Assembly (NCBI GenBank): GCA_002835675.1
Contig: PIZR01000004.1
Coordinates: forward strand, 149,381-213,380
Source: Bacillus sp. BA3
Lineage (GTDB): Bacteria; Bacillota; Bacilli; Bacillales; DSM-1321
Reading direction: 5' to 3'
DNA length: 64,000 bases
Part shown: positions 1-10,095 of the stretch, in pieces
How positions within the stretch are numbered: the stretch's first letter is position 1
Layout of the letters: every line of letters starts with the position of its first letter
Notes under the pieces: model-generated
The model's input: only the letters and a program-made list of their open reading frames with translations
Told to the model about the DNA's origin: nothing
Database searches by the model: none
Translations under genes and position numbers: made by a program

Positions 1-1752
1 ATGGAATTTTCATCCATACACCATAGACCTAATGACAATTACGGCTATCCCATCAACACTGAAACCCTACATATCCGCCTACGTACGAAAAAACAAGATA
101 TCTCCTCAGTTGGATTGATTTTTGGTGATCCATACATATCAGATAATGGTCAATGGCAGTATGAAGAACTTCCCATGAGCTTGTCAGGCAGCGATAACCG
201 TTATGATTATTGGCATATTTATGTGAAACCTCCTTACCGAAGAATACGATATGGGTTCAAGGTAACCTCAGAAGAAGAAAGTGCATTTTACACGGAAAAG
301 GGCTTCTTTAAAGAAGCCCCCCGAGATCCAGGATGCTATTTCGCGATTCCCTATCTACATCAAAATGAAGTTTTCGGGGCACCGGAATGGGTCAAGGATA
401 CAATTTGGTACCAAATTTTCCCTGAACGTTTTGCGAACGGAAACCCCGATAACGATCCGGAAGGTGTGAAACCCTGGGGAAGTGAAGATCCGGCAGTGGA
501 TAATTTTTTTGGCGGGGACTTTGAAGGAATCATTGAACATTTGGATTACCTAGAGAATCTCGGCATCAACGGAATCTATTTCACGCCGATTTTCCATGCC
601 CACTCCAATCATAAATACGATACGATTGATTATCGGAGTATCGATCCGCAATTCGGAACGAAGGAAACATTGAAAACGCTAATAGCCGAATGCCACAAAC
701 GGAATATCCGGGTCATGCTCGATGCCGTTTTTAACCATAGCGGCTACTATTTCCCCCCTTTTCAGGATTTACTCGAAAAGGGAGAGAAATCGAAATATAA
801 GGATTGGTTCCACCCACACAGCTTCCCTCTTAAGGGAGGGGAAAGGCCCAATTATGAAACATTCGGTTTTTTTGAATCGATGCCAAAATTGAATACGGCA
901 AATCCGGAGGTGAAAGAATATCTGCTCGAAGTCTCGGCTTATTGGATCAAGGAGTTCGATATAGACGCCTGGCGGCTCGATGTGGCAAATGAAGTCGACC
1001 AGCCATTCTGGCGTGAATTTCGAACAACGGTGAAAAAAATAAAGCCTGACCTTTATATTCTTGGGGAAATTTGGCATGACTCAATGCCATGGCTTCGCGG
1101 CGATCAGTTCGATGCCGTCATGAATTACCCTTTCACCAACCAAGTTTTTCGCCTGGTCGCCTCACAAACCATCAAAGCACGCGAGTTCACAGAAGAAATG
1201 ACAGCCATCTATCACAGTTATCCGACCAATGTTTTTGACGTGACATTCAATCTTCTTGGAAGTCATGATACACCGCGGATTTACACGGATTGCGGGGAAG
1301 ATCTAGCTCGAGCCAAGCTCATCCACGCAATCCTGCTGACATTCAATGGCAGCCCTTGTATATACTATGGCGATGAAATCGGCTTAACCGGTGGCATGGA
1401 TCCAGGGTGCCGAAAATGCATGGTCTGGGAAGAGGAAAAACAAAACACCGAGCTGCTCAATGAAATTAAGGCATTGATCCACTTGCGAAAAGAAGAACGA
1501 TTACTTTCCAATGACGGGAAGTTCAAATTCCTTGATACAGCCGGAAACGAAAATATCGTGGCCTACCAAAAGTATAATGAAAAACGTTCTGTCGTGGTCC
1601 TCATCAATCCGACGGATGTCCAGCAATCCTTTACCCTCCCTTTTGATTTGGAAGGACGTACACTAACGGATTTAAGAACAAAGGAAACCACACAAGTTGG
1701 CAAATTTGAATTGAGCGGTTATCAATATAAAATTCTCGCAATCAATCATTGA
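1..1752 (+). CDS. Neopullulanase / cyclomaltodextrinase-type GH13 amylase
   Basis: Intracellular GH13 glucosidase expected to hydrolyse maltodextrins, cyclodextrins or pullulan. The first ~125 residues look like the CBM34-type N-domain of neopullulanases, followed by the (beta/alpha)8 barrel. The catalytic triad is visible: nucleophile D327 in AWRLDVANE, acid/base E356 in ILGEIW, and D423 in GSHDTPR. At 583 aa it has the usual family length, and the N-terminus (MEFSSIHHRP...) aligns with known family starts, so the ATG at base 1 is probably the true start although its ribosome site lies outside the window. No signal peptide is seen. Exact substrate preference cannot be read from sequence. Confidence 0.92.
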   Translation: MEFSSIHHRPNDNYGYPINTETLHIRLRTKKQDISSVGLIFGDPYISDNGQWQYEELPMSLSGSDNRYDYWHIYVKPPYRRIRYGFKVTSEEESAFYTEKGFFKEAPRDPGCYFAIPYLHQNEVFGAPEWVKDTIWYQIFPERFANGNPDNDPEGVKPWGSEDPAVDNFFGGDFEGIIEHLDYLENLGINGIYFTPIFHAHSNHKYDTIDYRSIDPQFGTKETLKTLIAECHKRNIRVMLDAVFNHSGYYFPPFQDLLEKGEKSKYKDWFHPHSFPLKGGERPNYETFGFFESMPKLNTANPEVKEYLLEVSAYWIKEFDIDAWRLDVANEVDQPFWREFRTTVKKIKPDLYILGEIWHDSMPWLRGDQFDAVMNYPFTNQVFRLVASQTIKAREFTEEMTAIYHSYPTNVFDVTFNLLGSHDTPRIYTDCGEDLARAKLIHAILLTFNGSPCIYYGDEIGLTGGMDPGCRKCMVWEEEKQNTELLNEIKALIHLRKEERLLSNDGKFKFLDTAGNENIVAYQKYNEKRSVVVLINPTDVQQSFTLPFDLEGRTLTDLRTKETTQVGKFELSGYQYKILAINH

Positions 1753-1760
1753 GGCATTGA

Positions 1761-1796
1761 AAAAAACGGGGCAATGAAAATCGCCCCGTTTTTTTC
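1761..1796. terminator. Bidirectional terminator between amylase and asnO
   Basis: Hairpin CGGGGC/GCCCCG flanked by an A-run and a T-run, so it can end both convergent genes. Confidence 0.85.
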
Positions 1797-3642
1797 ATTC
1801 GATTATCTGGATATCATATTCTTTGAACCATACATGGGTTTGTGCCAAGTGAGCGAGCAGCTGTGGACCTGACATCAATTGCCCGAACCACGGCACTTTA
1901 AAAGCGGCACCCCTGGAATCTACTATATCGGTTAGCTTCTGCTTATCGAAAAACTCATGCAGCACCGAACTTTTATCCATCAGTAAGTCTTTCAACCACG
2001 TCTGCACACGGTCTGTATATATAGGGTTATGGGTTTTTGGATATGGACTTTTTTTACGATACAATACTTCATCCGGTAGCAGCCCCTCCAAAGCCTTCCT
2101 TAGAATACCCTTTTCACGGTTGCCTTCCATTTTCATTTCCCAAGGAATGTTCCATGCATATTCAACAAGGCGATGATCGGCAAATGGCACGCGCACCTCT
2201 AGACTTGCCCCCATACTCATCCGGTCCTTCCTGTCAAGGAGCGTCGTCATGAACCATAATAAATTCACATAGAAAAGCTCTCTTCGCTTTGCTGCTACAC
2301 CGCTTTCGCCTTCCAATTTAGGCGTTTCGGCAAGGGTGGTCAAATAAGCTTCCTGCGCATATTCCTCAAGCTTCAATTTCTCGCGCCATCCCTTTTTCAA
2401 TAAAGATACCCGCTCATCCGTAGATCTCATCCATGGAAAACCAGCACGATTCAAATCATCCTCACGATGAAACCAAGGATAACCGCCAAAAATTTCGTCC
2501 GCACATTCACCGGACAGGCCTACGACAAAATCTCGCTTGATTTCTTTACAAAACCAAAGTAAGGAAGAATCGACATCCGCCATGCCTGGGAGGTCCCTTA
2601 CAAGGACTGCTTCCGTTAAATAATTTGTCAACTGCTCTTGAGTGATGATCGATGAATGGTGTACCGTGTTAAAACTATCCGACATCTTTTTAATCCAATA
2701 CCCATCAGAGTTTGGCTGAAAATCATTTGCTTTAAAATAACGCTCATTATCCTCATAATCAATGGAATACGTATGAAGCGGCCCTTTCCCTTCTTTTTGA
2801 TAGGCGTTTGCAGCAATGGCCGTTATCGCGCTTGAGTCAAGCCCTCCTGATAAGAAGGTACACAGCGGAACATCTGATACAAGTTGCCGCGTCACTGCAT
2901 CTTCGACAAGAAAGCGAACCTTCTCGGCCGTCTCATCAAGAGTATCCCGGTGTTCTTCGCTTTTCACATTCCAGTATCTCCAAATCCGGAGGCCTTTCCT
3001 TGATAAGGTAAGCGCATGGGCAGGCCTTAATTCCTGGATATTATGAAATATGCCTGAACCTGGCTTTCGGGATGGACCAACACCAAAAACCTCAGACAGC
3101 CCTTCGCGGTCAATCTCCGTTTTAACATCCGGATGGGCCAGAATCGCCTTCAGCTCCGATCCGAAAATGAACCCGCCGTCCCTTTCCGCGTAAAAGAATG
3201 GTTTTACCCCCATGCGATCTCTTCCAACGAATAATTTCTGTTCCTTTTCATCCCAAATCGCAAACGCAAAAATCCCATTGAACAAGTCAATGCATTTTTC
3301 TTTCCATTCTATATAAGAAGTTAGCAAAACTTCTGTATCAGAATGACCGTTAAAGGAATATCCTTTTAATAATAGCTGTTTACGAATATCCTCGGTGTTA
3401 TATAGCTCACCATTATAACAAAGCGTATATCTGCCGTTTTCGTGATTTTTCGTCATCGGCTGTTTTCCGCCTTCCGCATCGACAACCGTTAACCGTTTAT
3501 GACCAAAGGCAACATGGGCTTCGCTCCAAACATTTTCTTCGTCTGGCCCCCGCTTTGCCAACGTTTTTGTCATGTTTTCCAGCGTTTTCGTTTTTGTCCG
3601 TAAATCTTTTTGAAAATGCACCCAGCCTGTTATCCCACACAT
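1795..3642 (-). CDS. asnO: Asparagine synthetase (glutamine-hydrolysing), AsnO type
   Basis: Makes asparagine from aspartate, ATP and glutamine. I start it at MCGITGW so that Cys2 becomes the N-terminal nucleophile of the class II glutaminase domain; GAAAGGATG lies just upstream. A longer reading frame extends 11 codons further but would bury that cysteine. The synthetase domain has the PPi-loop SGGLDSS near residue 265. At 615 aa and in sequence it resembles B. subtilis AsnO (YisO), the sporulation-linked paralogue, more than AsnB. The neighbouring DUF2777 and yisL-like genes match the yisL-yisN-asnO order of B. subtilis. Confidence 0.92.
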   Translation of the reverse strand: MCGITGWVHFQKDLRTKTKTLENMTKTLAKRGPDEENVWSEAHVAFGHKRLTVVDAEGGKQPMTKNHENGRYTLCYNGELYNTEDIRKQLLLKGYSFNGHSDTEVLLTSYIEWKEKCIDLFNGIFAFAIWDEKEQKLFVGRDRMGVKPFFYAERDGGFIFGSELKAILAHPDVKTEIDREGLSEVFGVGPSRKPGSGIFHNIQELRPAHALTLSRKGLRIWRYWNVKSEEHRDTLDETAEKVRFLVEDAVTRQLVSDVPLCTFLSGGLDSSAITAIAANAYQKEGKGPLHTYSIDYEDNERYFKANDFQPNSDGYWIKKMSDSFNTVHHSSIITQEQLTNYLTEAVLVRDLPGMADVDSSLLWFCKEIKRDFVVGLSGECADEIFGGYPWFHREDDLNRAGFPWMRSTDERVSLLKKGWREKLKLEEYAQEAYLTTLAETPKLEGESGVAAKRRELFYVNLLWFMTTLLDRKDRMSMGASLEVRVPFADHRLVEYAWNIPWEMKMEGNREKGILRKALEGLLPDEVLYRKKSPYPKTHNPIYTDRVQTWLKDLLMDKSSVLHEFFDKQKLTDIVDSRGAAFKVPWFGQLMSGPQLLAHLAQTHVWFKEYDIQIIE

Positions 3643-3928
3643 TTTACACTTCATCCTTTCTATCCGGACTATCAAAAATATATTGGCTCCCTGTCTTAAA
3701 AAGATTTACAGTCCCTAAGTATCGCTCAGCATCATTCCGTAGGAACCCCCTGCCCACAACGCCCGGCGTCGTTAATGAATTGTTGAGCAAAGCATCCCGT
3801 GTTTAAACATAGCCTATGCAAAGACGGAAAGATGGTTATTTGTCCATAATATTTTAAAATATACAGTTATATTTTCATTGGATTTTGACTAAAAAGTAGG
3901 TGAGGATTCCACTATTGGAGGTATATGT

Positions 3929-4495
3929 ATGAGTCAGCAACAACGAACTAAGTTAATGAACAGGCAAACAAGAGCTTTTACCGAAGGAACAGTGGAAAAT
4001 ATCAATCAACAATGGATTTTTTTCGATGATGAAACAGATGAGGCCTGCTCCATTGAAGACCACGTTGACAGCATCATCGAAGTTTACAGGGGTGGGCGCT
4101 GGCAGCAAGGAGTAATTGAAGAAGAGGGGAAAATCCTGCTTCATCGGGAAATCACCTTCTTAAGGGAAAATGAGCCCATTCGGATACGCAAAAAACTGCT
4201 CTACTCTTTTGAACGTTTATTGGAAGAATTGAACGACGATTCTTTTTTCCAATTTGTAACGACATTGAATTCACTTGATTTTTCTATTTATGATTGTATA
4301 TATAGCTATAACCAGCTCACCTTTTTAAGGGCAGTCCCAAACCAGTCCGGCGTGAATTTCTTCACCTTTGATAACGAGAGCCAAATTTGTCTCGTTCAGC
4401 ACCACTTTTCTTACGGGAAAAAGGATCATGATCGTTTTGAATTCACCCTGAACACCGGAAAAAGGATCGTCATTGAGAAAGTGAATTCACAATAA
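3929..4495 (+). CDS. DUF2777 family protein (YisN-like)
   Basis: 188-aa soluble protein of unknown function. Size, acidic composition and position between asnO and yisL fit the DUF2777/YisN family. It has no signal peptide, transmembrane helix or recognisable catalytic motif. TTGGAGGTAT precedes the ATG. It is divergent from asnO and ends at a strong terminator. Confidence 0.7.
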   Translation: MSQQQRTKLMNRQTRAFTEGTVENINQQWIFFDDETDEACSIEDHVDSIIEVYRGGRWQQGVIEEEGKILLHREITFLRENEPIRIRKKLLYSFERLLEELNDDSFFQFVTTLNSLDFSIYDCIYSYNQLTFLRAVPNQSGVNFFTFDNESQICLVQHHFSYGKKDHDRFEFTLNTGKRIVIEKVNSQ

Positions 4496-4506
4496 CGGGT
4501 ATAAGA

Positions 4507-4545
4507 AAACGGGTAAATGAGATTTCCTCATTTACCCGTTTATAA
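4507..4545. terminator. Bidirectional terminator
   Basis: A 15-bp stem (AAACGGGTAAATGAG and its complement) with a 5-nt loop, flanked by T-rich sequence on both strands, separates two convergent genes. Confidence 0.85.
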
Positions 4546-4552
4546 TTCTGTA

Positions 4553-4894
4553 TTAAAAAAAGTCCATTCCTTGTGGCAGCGAAAGTCCTAAATAAAGGAC
4601 GAATACAAGCGCTACGATAAACAATGTCCACATGGCACTTGTGCTTTTTCCTTTTTTCGTACGGACCAGCACCATTTCCATCGCCGCAATCACGATGATT
4701 CCAACAATCATTTTTACTGCGTAAGCACCAAAATCAGTGATCAGCATGCCGCCAGTAAGGAAAATCAATAGATAGAACAACCGTGTTATCATATGTAGCA
4801 TTTTCGCTTTCGGGTTTTCACCTTTAAGCATCGAATATGTGACAAAGAAAAGAATGATTCCGATAACCCAAGCTGTAATATGCATATGTGTCAT
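4553..4894 (-). CDS. yisL: UPF0344 membrane protein YisL
   Basis: 113-aa integral membrane protein, almost entirely four hydrophobic helices (MTHMHITAWVIGIILFFVTY...). The N-terminal MTHMHIT and the RLFYLLIFLTGG segment are characteristic of the UPF0344/YisL family, whose function is unknown. I start it at MTHMHIT because GAGGGGG sits just upstream; a frame extension of nine residues overlaps that ribosome site. Confidence 0.85.
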   Translation of the reverse strand: MTHMHITAWVIGIILFFVTYSMLKGENPKAKMLHMITRLFYLLIFLTGGMLITDFGAYAVKMIVGIIVIAAMEMVLVRTKKGKSTSAMWTLFIVALVFVLYLGLSLPQGMDFF

Positions 4895-5027
4895 TTTTTT
4901 GCCCCCTCGTTCAGTTTCCATTTCATCATATCATAGGCTTTTACAAAAAAACAAAACTAAGGACCCACCTGAATGGGTAAAACCAACAATTTAATGAACA
5001 TCATTTACATTTCTTCTTAACTGGTCC

Positions 5028-6209
5028 CTACTTGCGCATAACCGGCTTTTTACCATATGTAAAAAAACGCCATATATATTCAACCGGTCCGTAATAAAAC
5101 AGACCCATCCACAATAAGGAAAGCAGAATTTGCAGGCAAAACAGGGCTATTAGGAAAACAAATCCTGTCGTATAGGAGACTGATCCATATAAACCAAGCC
5201 CATATGAATAAAAAATGGCCGTACATACCATCGATTGGAACAAGTAATTGCTCATCGACATCCTTCCGATATACGAAAACGGTTGTAATAGGCGGGAAGC
5301 CCCTGCCCGCTCCGCCAAAAGCGCGATTGCCGTGATATAAAAAACCGTAAGTAACGGTCCTCCCAAATAATCCTGCACGAATATCGTACCAAAATGGTAT
5401 ACCGTCACATATGGCAGAAACTTAATTGACATCCCCAATAGCAAACTTACAATCGATATCGTTTTCAATTGTCGTTTATATTGGGTTGGATTTTGGAGAA
5501 AGCCTTGTTTTGCAACGCCTGCTCCCATTAAAAAAAACGGAAAAATCGATAAGAAAAGGATAATGGCATTAAAGGGGTTGTTCACCATATACCAATCCAG
5601 CGCCCTTTGACTCATTATTTCCGTAAATGTACCAGATTGATAAGCTTCCAAAGACTGTTTCATCATCTCCGAATCAGTCGTGATTGCCATCGAATCCCCT
5701 TCAAAAATGCTCATTATAAGAAATAGTGAACTCAATATCGCAAAAGGCAGGACATAACAAACCGAGCCTAGCAGAATTAAATTCCTGCCCCTCATCTTAT
5801 AAAAAAACAAAAAGGCAAACCCAAATACAGCATAATTAATGAGGATGTCCCCATGCCAGATGAAAAAAGCATGAATGCATCCAAGTATCAGCAGGAAACT
5901 TAGCCTTTTCATATATAGCAAAGGAAATGAAGTACCCTTTTCTTCACTCCTTACAGCCAGTATGATCGCCCCGAAACCGAACAGAAAGGCAAATAACGGA
6001 TAAAAGCTGGCCTGTGCGACAATATCACTGAATACATACAAAATCCTGTCCCATCCTCCAGCCCACCGCTCGGCACCATCTATGTACAAGAGCGGCGAGT
6101 GGAAAGAAGGCATATTCACTAAAAAAATCCCTAAAATGGCTAATCCACGTAAAATATCGATGCTTTCGATCCTTTTACTTTCCTGCAATGGTACCATCGT
6201 GCCCTTCAT
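5028..6209 (-). CDS. DUF418 family polytopic membrane protein
   Basis: About 393 aa with some ten hydrophobic segments. The N-terminal RIESIDILRGLAILGIFLVN and the C-terminal GPVEYIWRFFTYGKK block are hallmarks of the DUF418 (YeiB/YxaH-like) family, sometimes proposed to be transporters or acyl-group handling proteins. The start is uncertain: candidates are ATG at 6260 (overlaps the upstream gene by 20 bp), 6227, 6209 or 6197. I favour 6209 for a weak GTGGGTG upstream. It lies immediately downstream of the MFS gene and is probably co-transcribed. Confidence 0.8.
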   Translation of the reverse strand: MKGTMVPLQESKRIESIDILRGLAILGIFLVNMPSFHSPLLYIDGAERWAGGWDRILYVFSDIVAQASFYPLFAFLFGFGAIILAVRSEEKGTSFPLLYMKRLSFLLILGCIHAFFIWHGDILINYAVFGFAFLFFYKMRGRNLILLGSVCYVLPFAILSSLFLIMSIFEGDSMAITTDSEMMKQSLEAYQSGTFTEIMSQRALDWYMVNNPFNAIILFLSIFPFFLMGAGVAKQGFLQNPTQYKRQLKTISIVSLLLGMSIKFLPYVTVYHFGTIFVQDYLGGPLLTVFYITAIALLAERAGASRLLQPFSYIGRMSMSNYLFQSMVCTAIFYSYGLGLYGSVSYTTGFVFLIALFCLQILLSLLWMGLFYYGPVEYIWRFFTYGKKPVMRK

Positions 6210-6240
6210 AGGTACACCCACTTTCATCCATACAGCTTTT

Positions 6241-7530
6241 CTATAACTCCATTGCACCATCTTTAACTTTTGTGACCGCTTTTTGCTTTTTTATCAGTAT
6301 GACAAACAAGCTGCCCAATAAGCAAAAGATTCCTGCAAGGAAGAATGCCCATGTATAGGAGTTGAATATTTTGAAGATAAGCCCTCCACCATACGCCGCC
6401 ACTGCTGCACCGACCTGATGGGCCGCGAATATCCACCCGTATACGATCCCGCTTTTCTCCATGCCAAAGACTTGCCTTGAAATGCTAATGGTCGGAGGAA
6501 CGGTGGCAATCCAATCCAAGCCATAAAAAACGGAAAAGATGATCAATAGGCCAATTGAGCCTTCATTTAGCGCAAAAGGAAGTAATACGAGGGAAGCACC
6601 CCTCAGAGCGTAATACCAAAACAATAGCCAACGGTTATCAAAACGATCTGATAACCACCCGGATACAGTCGTACCAATCAAATCAAAGATTCCCATGAAA
6701 GACAGCATTGATGCTGCCGTCACAACCGGTAAACCAAAACTAATGCAGTAAGAAATGAAATGTGTGCCGATCAACCCGCTCGTCGAAAGTCCGCATATAA
6801 AAAAGCTTCCTGCCAATAACCAGAACTCCTTCACTCTCACTGCTTCAATCAACGACTGAAAGGCCATGGCGATGGGGTTCTTCTTTTGGACTGTAACAGC
6901 CTCCTGATTTTCTTCTTCTAATCCATATGGAAGAGTGCCCACTTCCTTCGGATTGTTTTTCATGAACAAAAGGATGATTGCCAGCATGATCAAGCTAAGG
7001 ACCAAAATTAATCCAATCGCCCATCTCCACGAGTAATTCTCAATGATGATGGCTAAAACCGGAAGTAAAATGAGCTGACCTGTGGCCGTACTTGCCGTGA
7101 GTATCCCGACCGCCAGTCCCCGCCTCTTTTCGAACCAACGATTTGCCACATATGGGCTCAATACCGTTAAAAACACTCCAGAACCCAATCCAATGATAAT
7201 TCCCCAGATAAGAATGAGCTGCCATTCATGCTCCATGAAAAAAGTGAGTAAAATCCCTGCCAATAAAGTGGACATGGCCAATACCATCATTTTCTTCAAT
7301 CCAAGCACTTCAATTAGAGCGGCCATGAATGGACCCGATAATCCATAAAGAAACAAACTTATGGCGAAGGCTAAAGAAATGACGGACCGATCCCACCCGA
7401 ACTCATTTTCAAATGGAACGATGAATACTCCCGATGATGACCTAACGATTCCGGCTACAATAATCGAGAAGAATGTTATGATTAAAATAACCCAGCTATA
7501 ATGTATACGTTTCAATGCTCTCCCCCACAA
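6241..7530 (-). CDS. Major facilitator superfamily transporter, monocarboxylate-porter-like
   Basis: 429 aa with about twelve transmembrane segments and a central cytoplasmic loop around residues 190-220. The N-terminal YSWVILIITFFSIIVAGIVRSSSGVF and RWFEKRRGLAVGI motifs fit the MFS branch that contains oxalate/formate and monocarboxylate porters. The start is TTG with AGGAG seven bases upstream; a second in-frame TTG lies five codons later behind GGGGGAG. Substrate cannot be inferred. It is coupled to the DUF418 gene downstream. Confidence 0.8.
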   Translation of the reverse strand: MWGRALKRIHYSWVILIITFFSIIVAGIVRSSSGVFIVPFENEFGWDRSVISLAFAISLFLYGLSGPFMAALIEVLGLKKMMVLAMSTLLAGILLTFFMEHEWQLILIWGIIIGLGSGVFLTVLSPYVANRWFEKRRGLAVGILTASTATGQLILLPVLAIIIENYSWRWAIGLILVLSLIMLAIILLFMKNNPKEVGTLPYGLEEENQEAVTVQKKNPIAMAFQSLIEAVRVKEFWLLAGSFFICGLSTSGLIGTHFISYCISFGLPVVTAASMLSFMGIFDLIGTTVSGWLSDRFDNRWLLFWYYALRGASLVLLPFALNEGSIGLLIIFSVFYGLDWIATVPPTISISRQVFGMEKSGIVYGWIFAAHQVGAAVAAYGGGLIFKIFNSYTWAFFLAGIFCLLGSLFVILIKKQKAVTKVKDGAMEL

Positions 7531-7790
7531 TCCAAGACTCCTACAATAAACATGATGAAAAAATGAAAATCAAAATAATTTGAAATATTTTATAATAGTA
7601 ACACTTTCTCGTTAAACAGGAAGCTTTTTATCGAAACAAATTCCAATGCTCTTGAATGAACATCCTTATCCAACAATGGCATGAGTTACTGCGGCTTATT
7701 TATGAATGGAAACATATCGGCCCCGCAATCTTCATTTATCAACTCCGATATCTTCATAGCTTAATATGAAACCCATCGAACGGGTGAACA

Positions 7791-7824
7791 GAAAAAAACG
7801 CTGATCATTTCTGAACAGCGTTAG
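7791..7824 (-). terminator. Terminator of the acyl-CoA ligase gene
   Basis: On the minus strand AACGCTG...CAGCGTT is followed by seven T. Confidence 0.8.
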
Positions 7825-7830
7825 TGAGCT

Positions 7831-9423
7831 TCAATTGACGAATCTGCCTGTTTTCCCCTTAGATTCCCAGTAATCATTACGGAGATGGATTTTTTGTATT
7901 TTTCCCGATGCCGTTTTCGGAAGCTCATCGACGAACGACACACTGGTAACTGATTTGAAGTGAGCTAGTTTTTCCCGTGTGAAGGTCCTTATATCATCCT
8001 CCGTTAATTCCACGCCCCTTTTTGGCACAATGAAGGCATGCGGCGTCTCTCCCCACTTTTCATGGGGAACGGCAATGACTGCCGCTTCAAGAATGTCCGG
8101 ATGCTCGTAGAGCACCCCTTCCACTTCTATGGAAGAGATATTTTCTCCGCCACTGATGATGATATCCTTTTTGCGGTCAACGATATCCACATTGCCATTT
8201 TCATCGATGGTGGCCATATCCCCTGTATGCAGCCATCCATTTCTCAATGTCTGGCTTGTCGCTTCTTCATTTTTCCAATAACCTAACATCACTCCATGAC
8301 TGCGGACAATGAGCTCCCCGATATCCACGCCATCATGGGCCACTTCCTCACCATTTTCATGGATAACCTTTACCTCACTGCCTATGATGGGATATCCGGC
8401 TTTCGCCTTCATCCTGTATTTTTCTTTTTCCGAAAGATCATCGAATTCAGAACGAATCAGCGATATCAGACTAACAGGTGTCGATTCAGTCATTCCGTAA
8501 ATTTGGACGAATTCCCAGCCTAACTCTTTTTCCACCCTTGTAACGAATGCAGGAGGCGGAGCGGAACCCGCAACAACGATTCGAATATCCTGCTCGAGAT
8601 TCGGAACATTCCGTTCATAATACTGAAACAATGAATTCAGAACCGTTGGTGCCATATGCATGATGGAAACCTTATGCTTTTGTAATGCATCAAATATCGT
8701 TTCGGGGCTGGTTTTCCTCAAACAAACTTGAGTGGCACCATTTGCCGTATAATAAAATGGGGCACCCCACCCATTTACGTGGAACATCGGCAGTACATGC
8801 AAATATGTATCGCGGTCATTGACCCTGAAATGATGCATCGCACCCAGGGCATGTAAATAGTTGTTGCGGTGAGTCAGCATCACCCCTTTAGGATTCCCTG
8901 TGGTCCCGCTAGTATAAAGGAGACTCGAAACATCATTTTCATCCACGGTTTCCCGGTTAAAGCACTTGTCATCATAACGTTCCAGCCAATGGTTGTAATC
9001 GGTTTCATTTATTTCTTCACCTTTATAATGAACGATTATGTGCTCCACCGATTCAAGTTCATCCTTAACAGGGGAAATAAGATGATACAATTCCTGATCT
9101 ACGAAAAGGACCTTTGACTCGCTGTGGTTCAAAATGAATACATAATCTGCAGGTTTCAAGCGGATATTCAAGGGTACGATTACGGCCCCAAGCTGAAACA
9201 CCCCATAAAAGCCTTCAAGCATTTCAATTGAGTTAGGTGCCAAATATGCCACCTTTTCACCCTTTTTGACTCCAAGATTCCTTAAACCATTTGAAAGCTG
9301 GTTTACACGGCCGTTCAATTCTGCGTATGTTAATACCCTGTCATCTCCAATGATGGCTCTCTTATCGCCATATAGTAAGGCTGCTCGATCTAAGAACTGC
9401 GATAATACTAATGGTACATTCAT
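7831..9423 (-). CDS. Acyl-CoA synthetase (AMP-forming), fatty-acid CoA ligase family
   Basis: 530-aa ANL-superfamily enzyme expected to adenylate a carboxylic acid and transfer it to CoA. The AMP-binding P-loop LLYTSGTTGNPKG is near residue 170, followed by YGMTEST, the GWLHTGD hinge region, DRKKDIIISGGENI and the C-terminal PKTASGKIQK lysine motif. Family architecture is complete. The acyl substrate is not predictable. No FadR-type box is seen upstream, unlike the lcfB gene elsewhere in the window. Monocistronic, with its own terminator. Confidence 0.85.
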   Translation of the reverse strand: MNVPLVLSQFLDRAALLYGDKRAIIGDDRVLTYAELNGRVNQLSNGLRNLGVKKGEKVAYLAPNSIEMLEGFYGVFQLGAVIVPLNIRLKPADYVFILNHSESKVLFVDQELYHLISPVKDELESVEHIIVHYKGEEINETDYNHWLERYDDKCFNRETVDENDVSSLLYTSGTTGNPKGVMLTHRNNYLHALGAMHHFRVNDRDTYLHVLPMFHVNGWGAPFYYTANGATQVCLRKTSPETIFDALQKHKVSIMHMAPTVLNSLFQYYERNVPNLEQDIRIVVAGSAPPPAFVTRVEKELGWEFVQIYGMTESTPVSLISLIRSEFDDLSEKEKYRMKAKAGYPIIGSEVKVIHENGEEVAHDGVDIGELIVRSHGVMLGYWKNEEATSQTLRNGWLHTGDMATIDENGNVDIVDRKKDIIISGGENISSIEVEGVLYEHPDILEAAVIAVPHEKWGETPHAFIVPKRGVELTEDDIRTFTREKLAHFKSVTSVSFVDELPKTASGKIQKIHLRNDYWESKGKTGRFVN

Positions 9424-9543
9424 TTCCTCACCTCTAGTTTTATTTGAAAATTCTGAATTAGCATTATATTACCATATCTGTTTATAACATTTCAATAATA
9501 TCCACCAGTGTTATATAACAATATATTGATAGACAGATGAATC

Positions 9544-9570
9544 ACATCAATCATCAGTCAACATACAATA
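9544..9570 (+). promoter_or_regulatory. Candidate sigma-K promoter of gerP
   Basis: CATACAATA at 9562-9570 fits the sigma-K -10 consensus CATANNNTA exactly, with an AC dinucleotide 16 bp upstream at 9544-9545. Mother-cell, sigma-K transcription of gerP is known in B. subtilis; its use here is inferred. Confidence 0.6.
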
Positions 9571-9645
9571 CATTGAAACTCCCTTCAGCGCTAGGCTCAT
9601 GCCTGAGATTCAGGGAAAAACCAGAATAAAAAAAGGGTGATTTTC

Positions 9646-9867
9646 TTGCCGGCCATCGTAGGAGTCGTTCAAGTCATCAACGTCGGTAGCAGTGGAATTG
9701 TCCATATTGGTGACGTCTTTAAAATTAGTCCCTATTCCACCTCAAAAACGTTTGCAGGTGCTGGCTCGTTTAATACGGGTGAATCCATATCCCTCTATAA
9801 TGCCTATAGCACCACGAATACAAATGATACAGATGGTGTTGATCAGCCACTGGTCTTAAATCTCTAA
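9646..9867 (+). CDS. gerPA: Spore germination protein GerPA
   Basis: 73-aa small protein of the GerPA/GerPF family (MPAIVGVVQVINVGSSGIVHIGDVFKISP...). GerP proteins are made in the mother cell, sit in the inner spore coat, and are needed for germinants to reach their receptors. I place the start at TTG 9646 because GGGTGA lies five bases upstream and MPAIVG is the conserved family N-terminus; an upstream in-frame GTG would overlap that ribosome site. First gene of a six-gene operon. Confidence 0.92.
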   Translation: MPAIVGVVQVINVGSSGIVHIGDVFKISPYSTSKTFAGAGSFNTGESISLYNAYSTTNTNDTDGVDQPLVLNL

Positions 9868-9888
9868 TGTTTTAAGAAAGGAGTCAGC

Positions 9889-10095
9889 ATGATCTTCAAT
9901 ATTCACCAGACCATACAAATCAATATGATAAAAATTGAAAGCATCGCCAATTCATCCGTTTTTCAAATAGGAAGTGCCGGGGTGATCAAACCATATTCCA
10001 CATTAGCCAATACCGGTGGATTCACTGAGCCTGCTCCCGAAATTGAAGCAGATGTAATCCCATCGACCAGTTTCGTCCCATTTACACCCTCCTAG
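9889..10095 (+). CDS. gerPB: Spore germination protein GerPB
   Basis: 68 aa; IHQTIQINMIKIESIANSSVFQIGSAG followed by NTGGFTEPAPE is the GerPB pattern. AAAGGAG precedes the ATG, 21 bp after gerPA. Second gene of the gerP operon. Confidence 0.9.
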   Translation: MIFNIHQTIQINMIKIESIANSSVFQIGSAGVIKPYSTLANTGGFTEPAPEIEADVIPSTSFVPFTPS

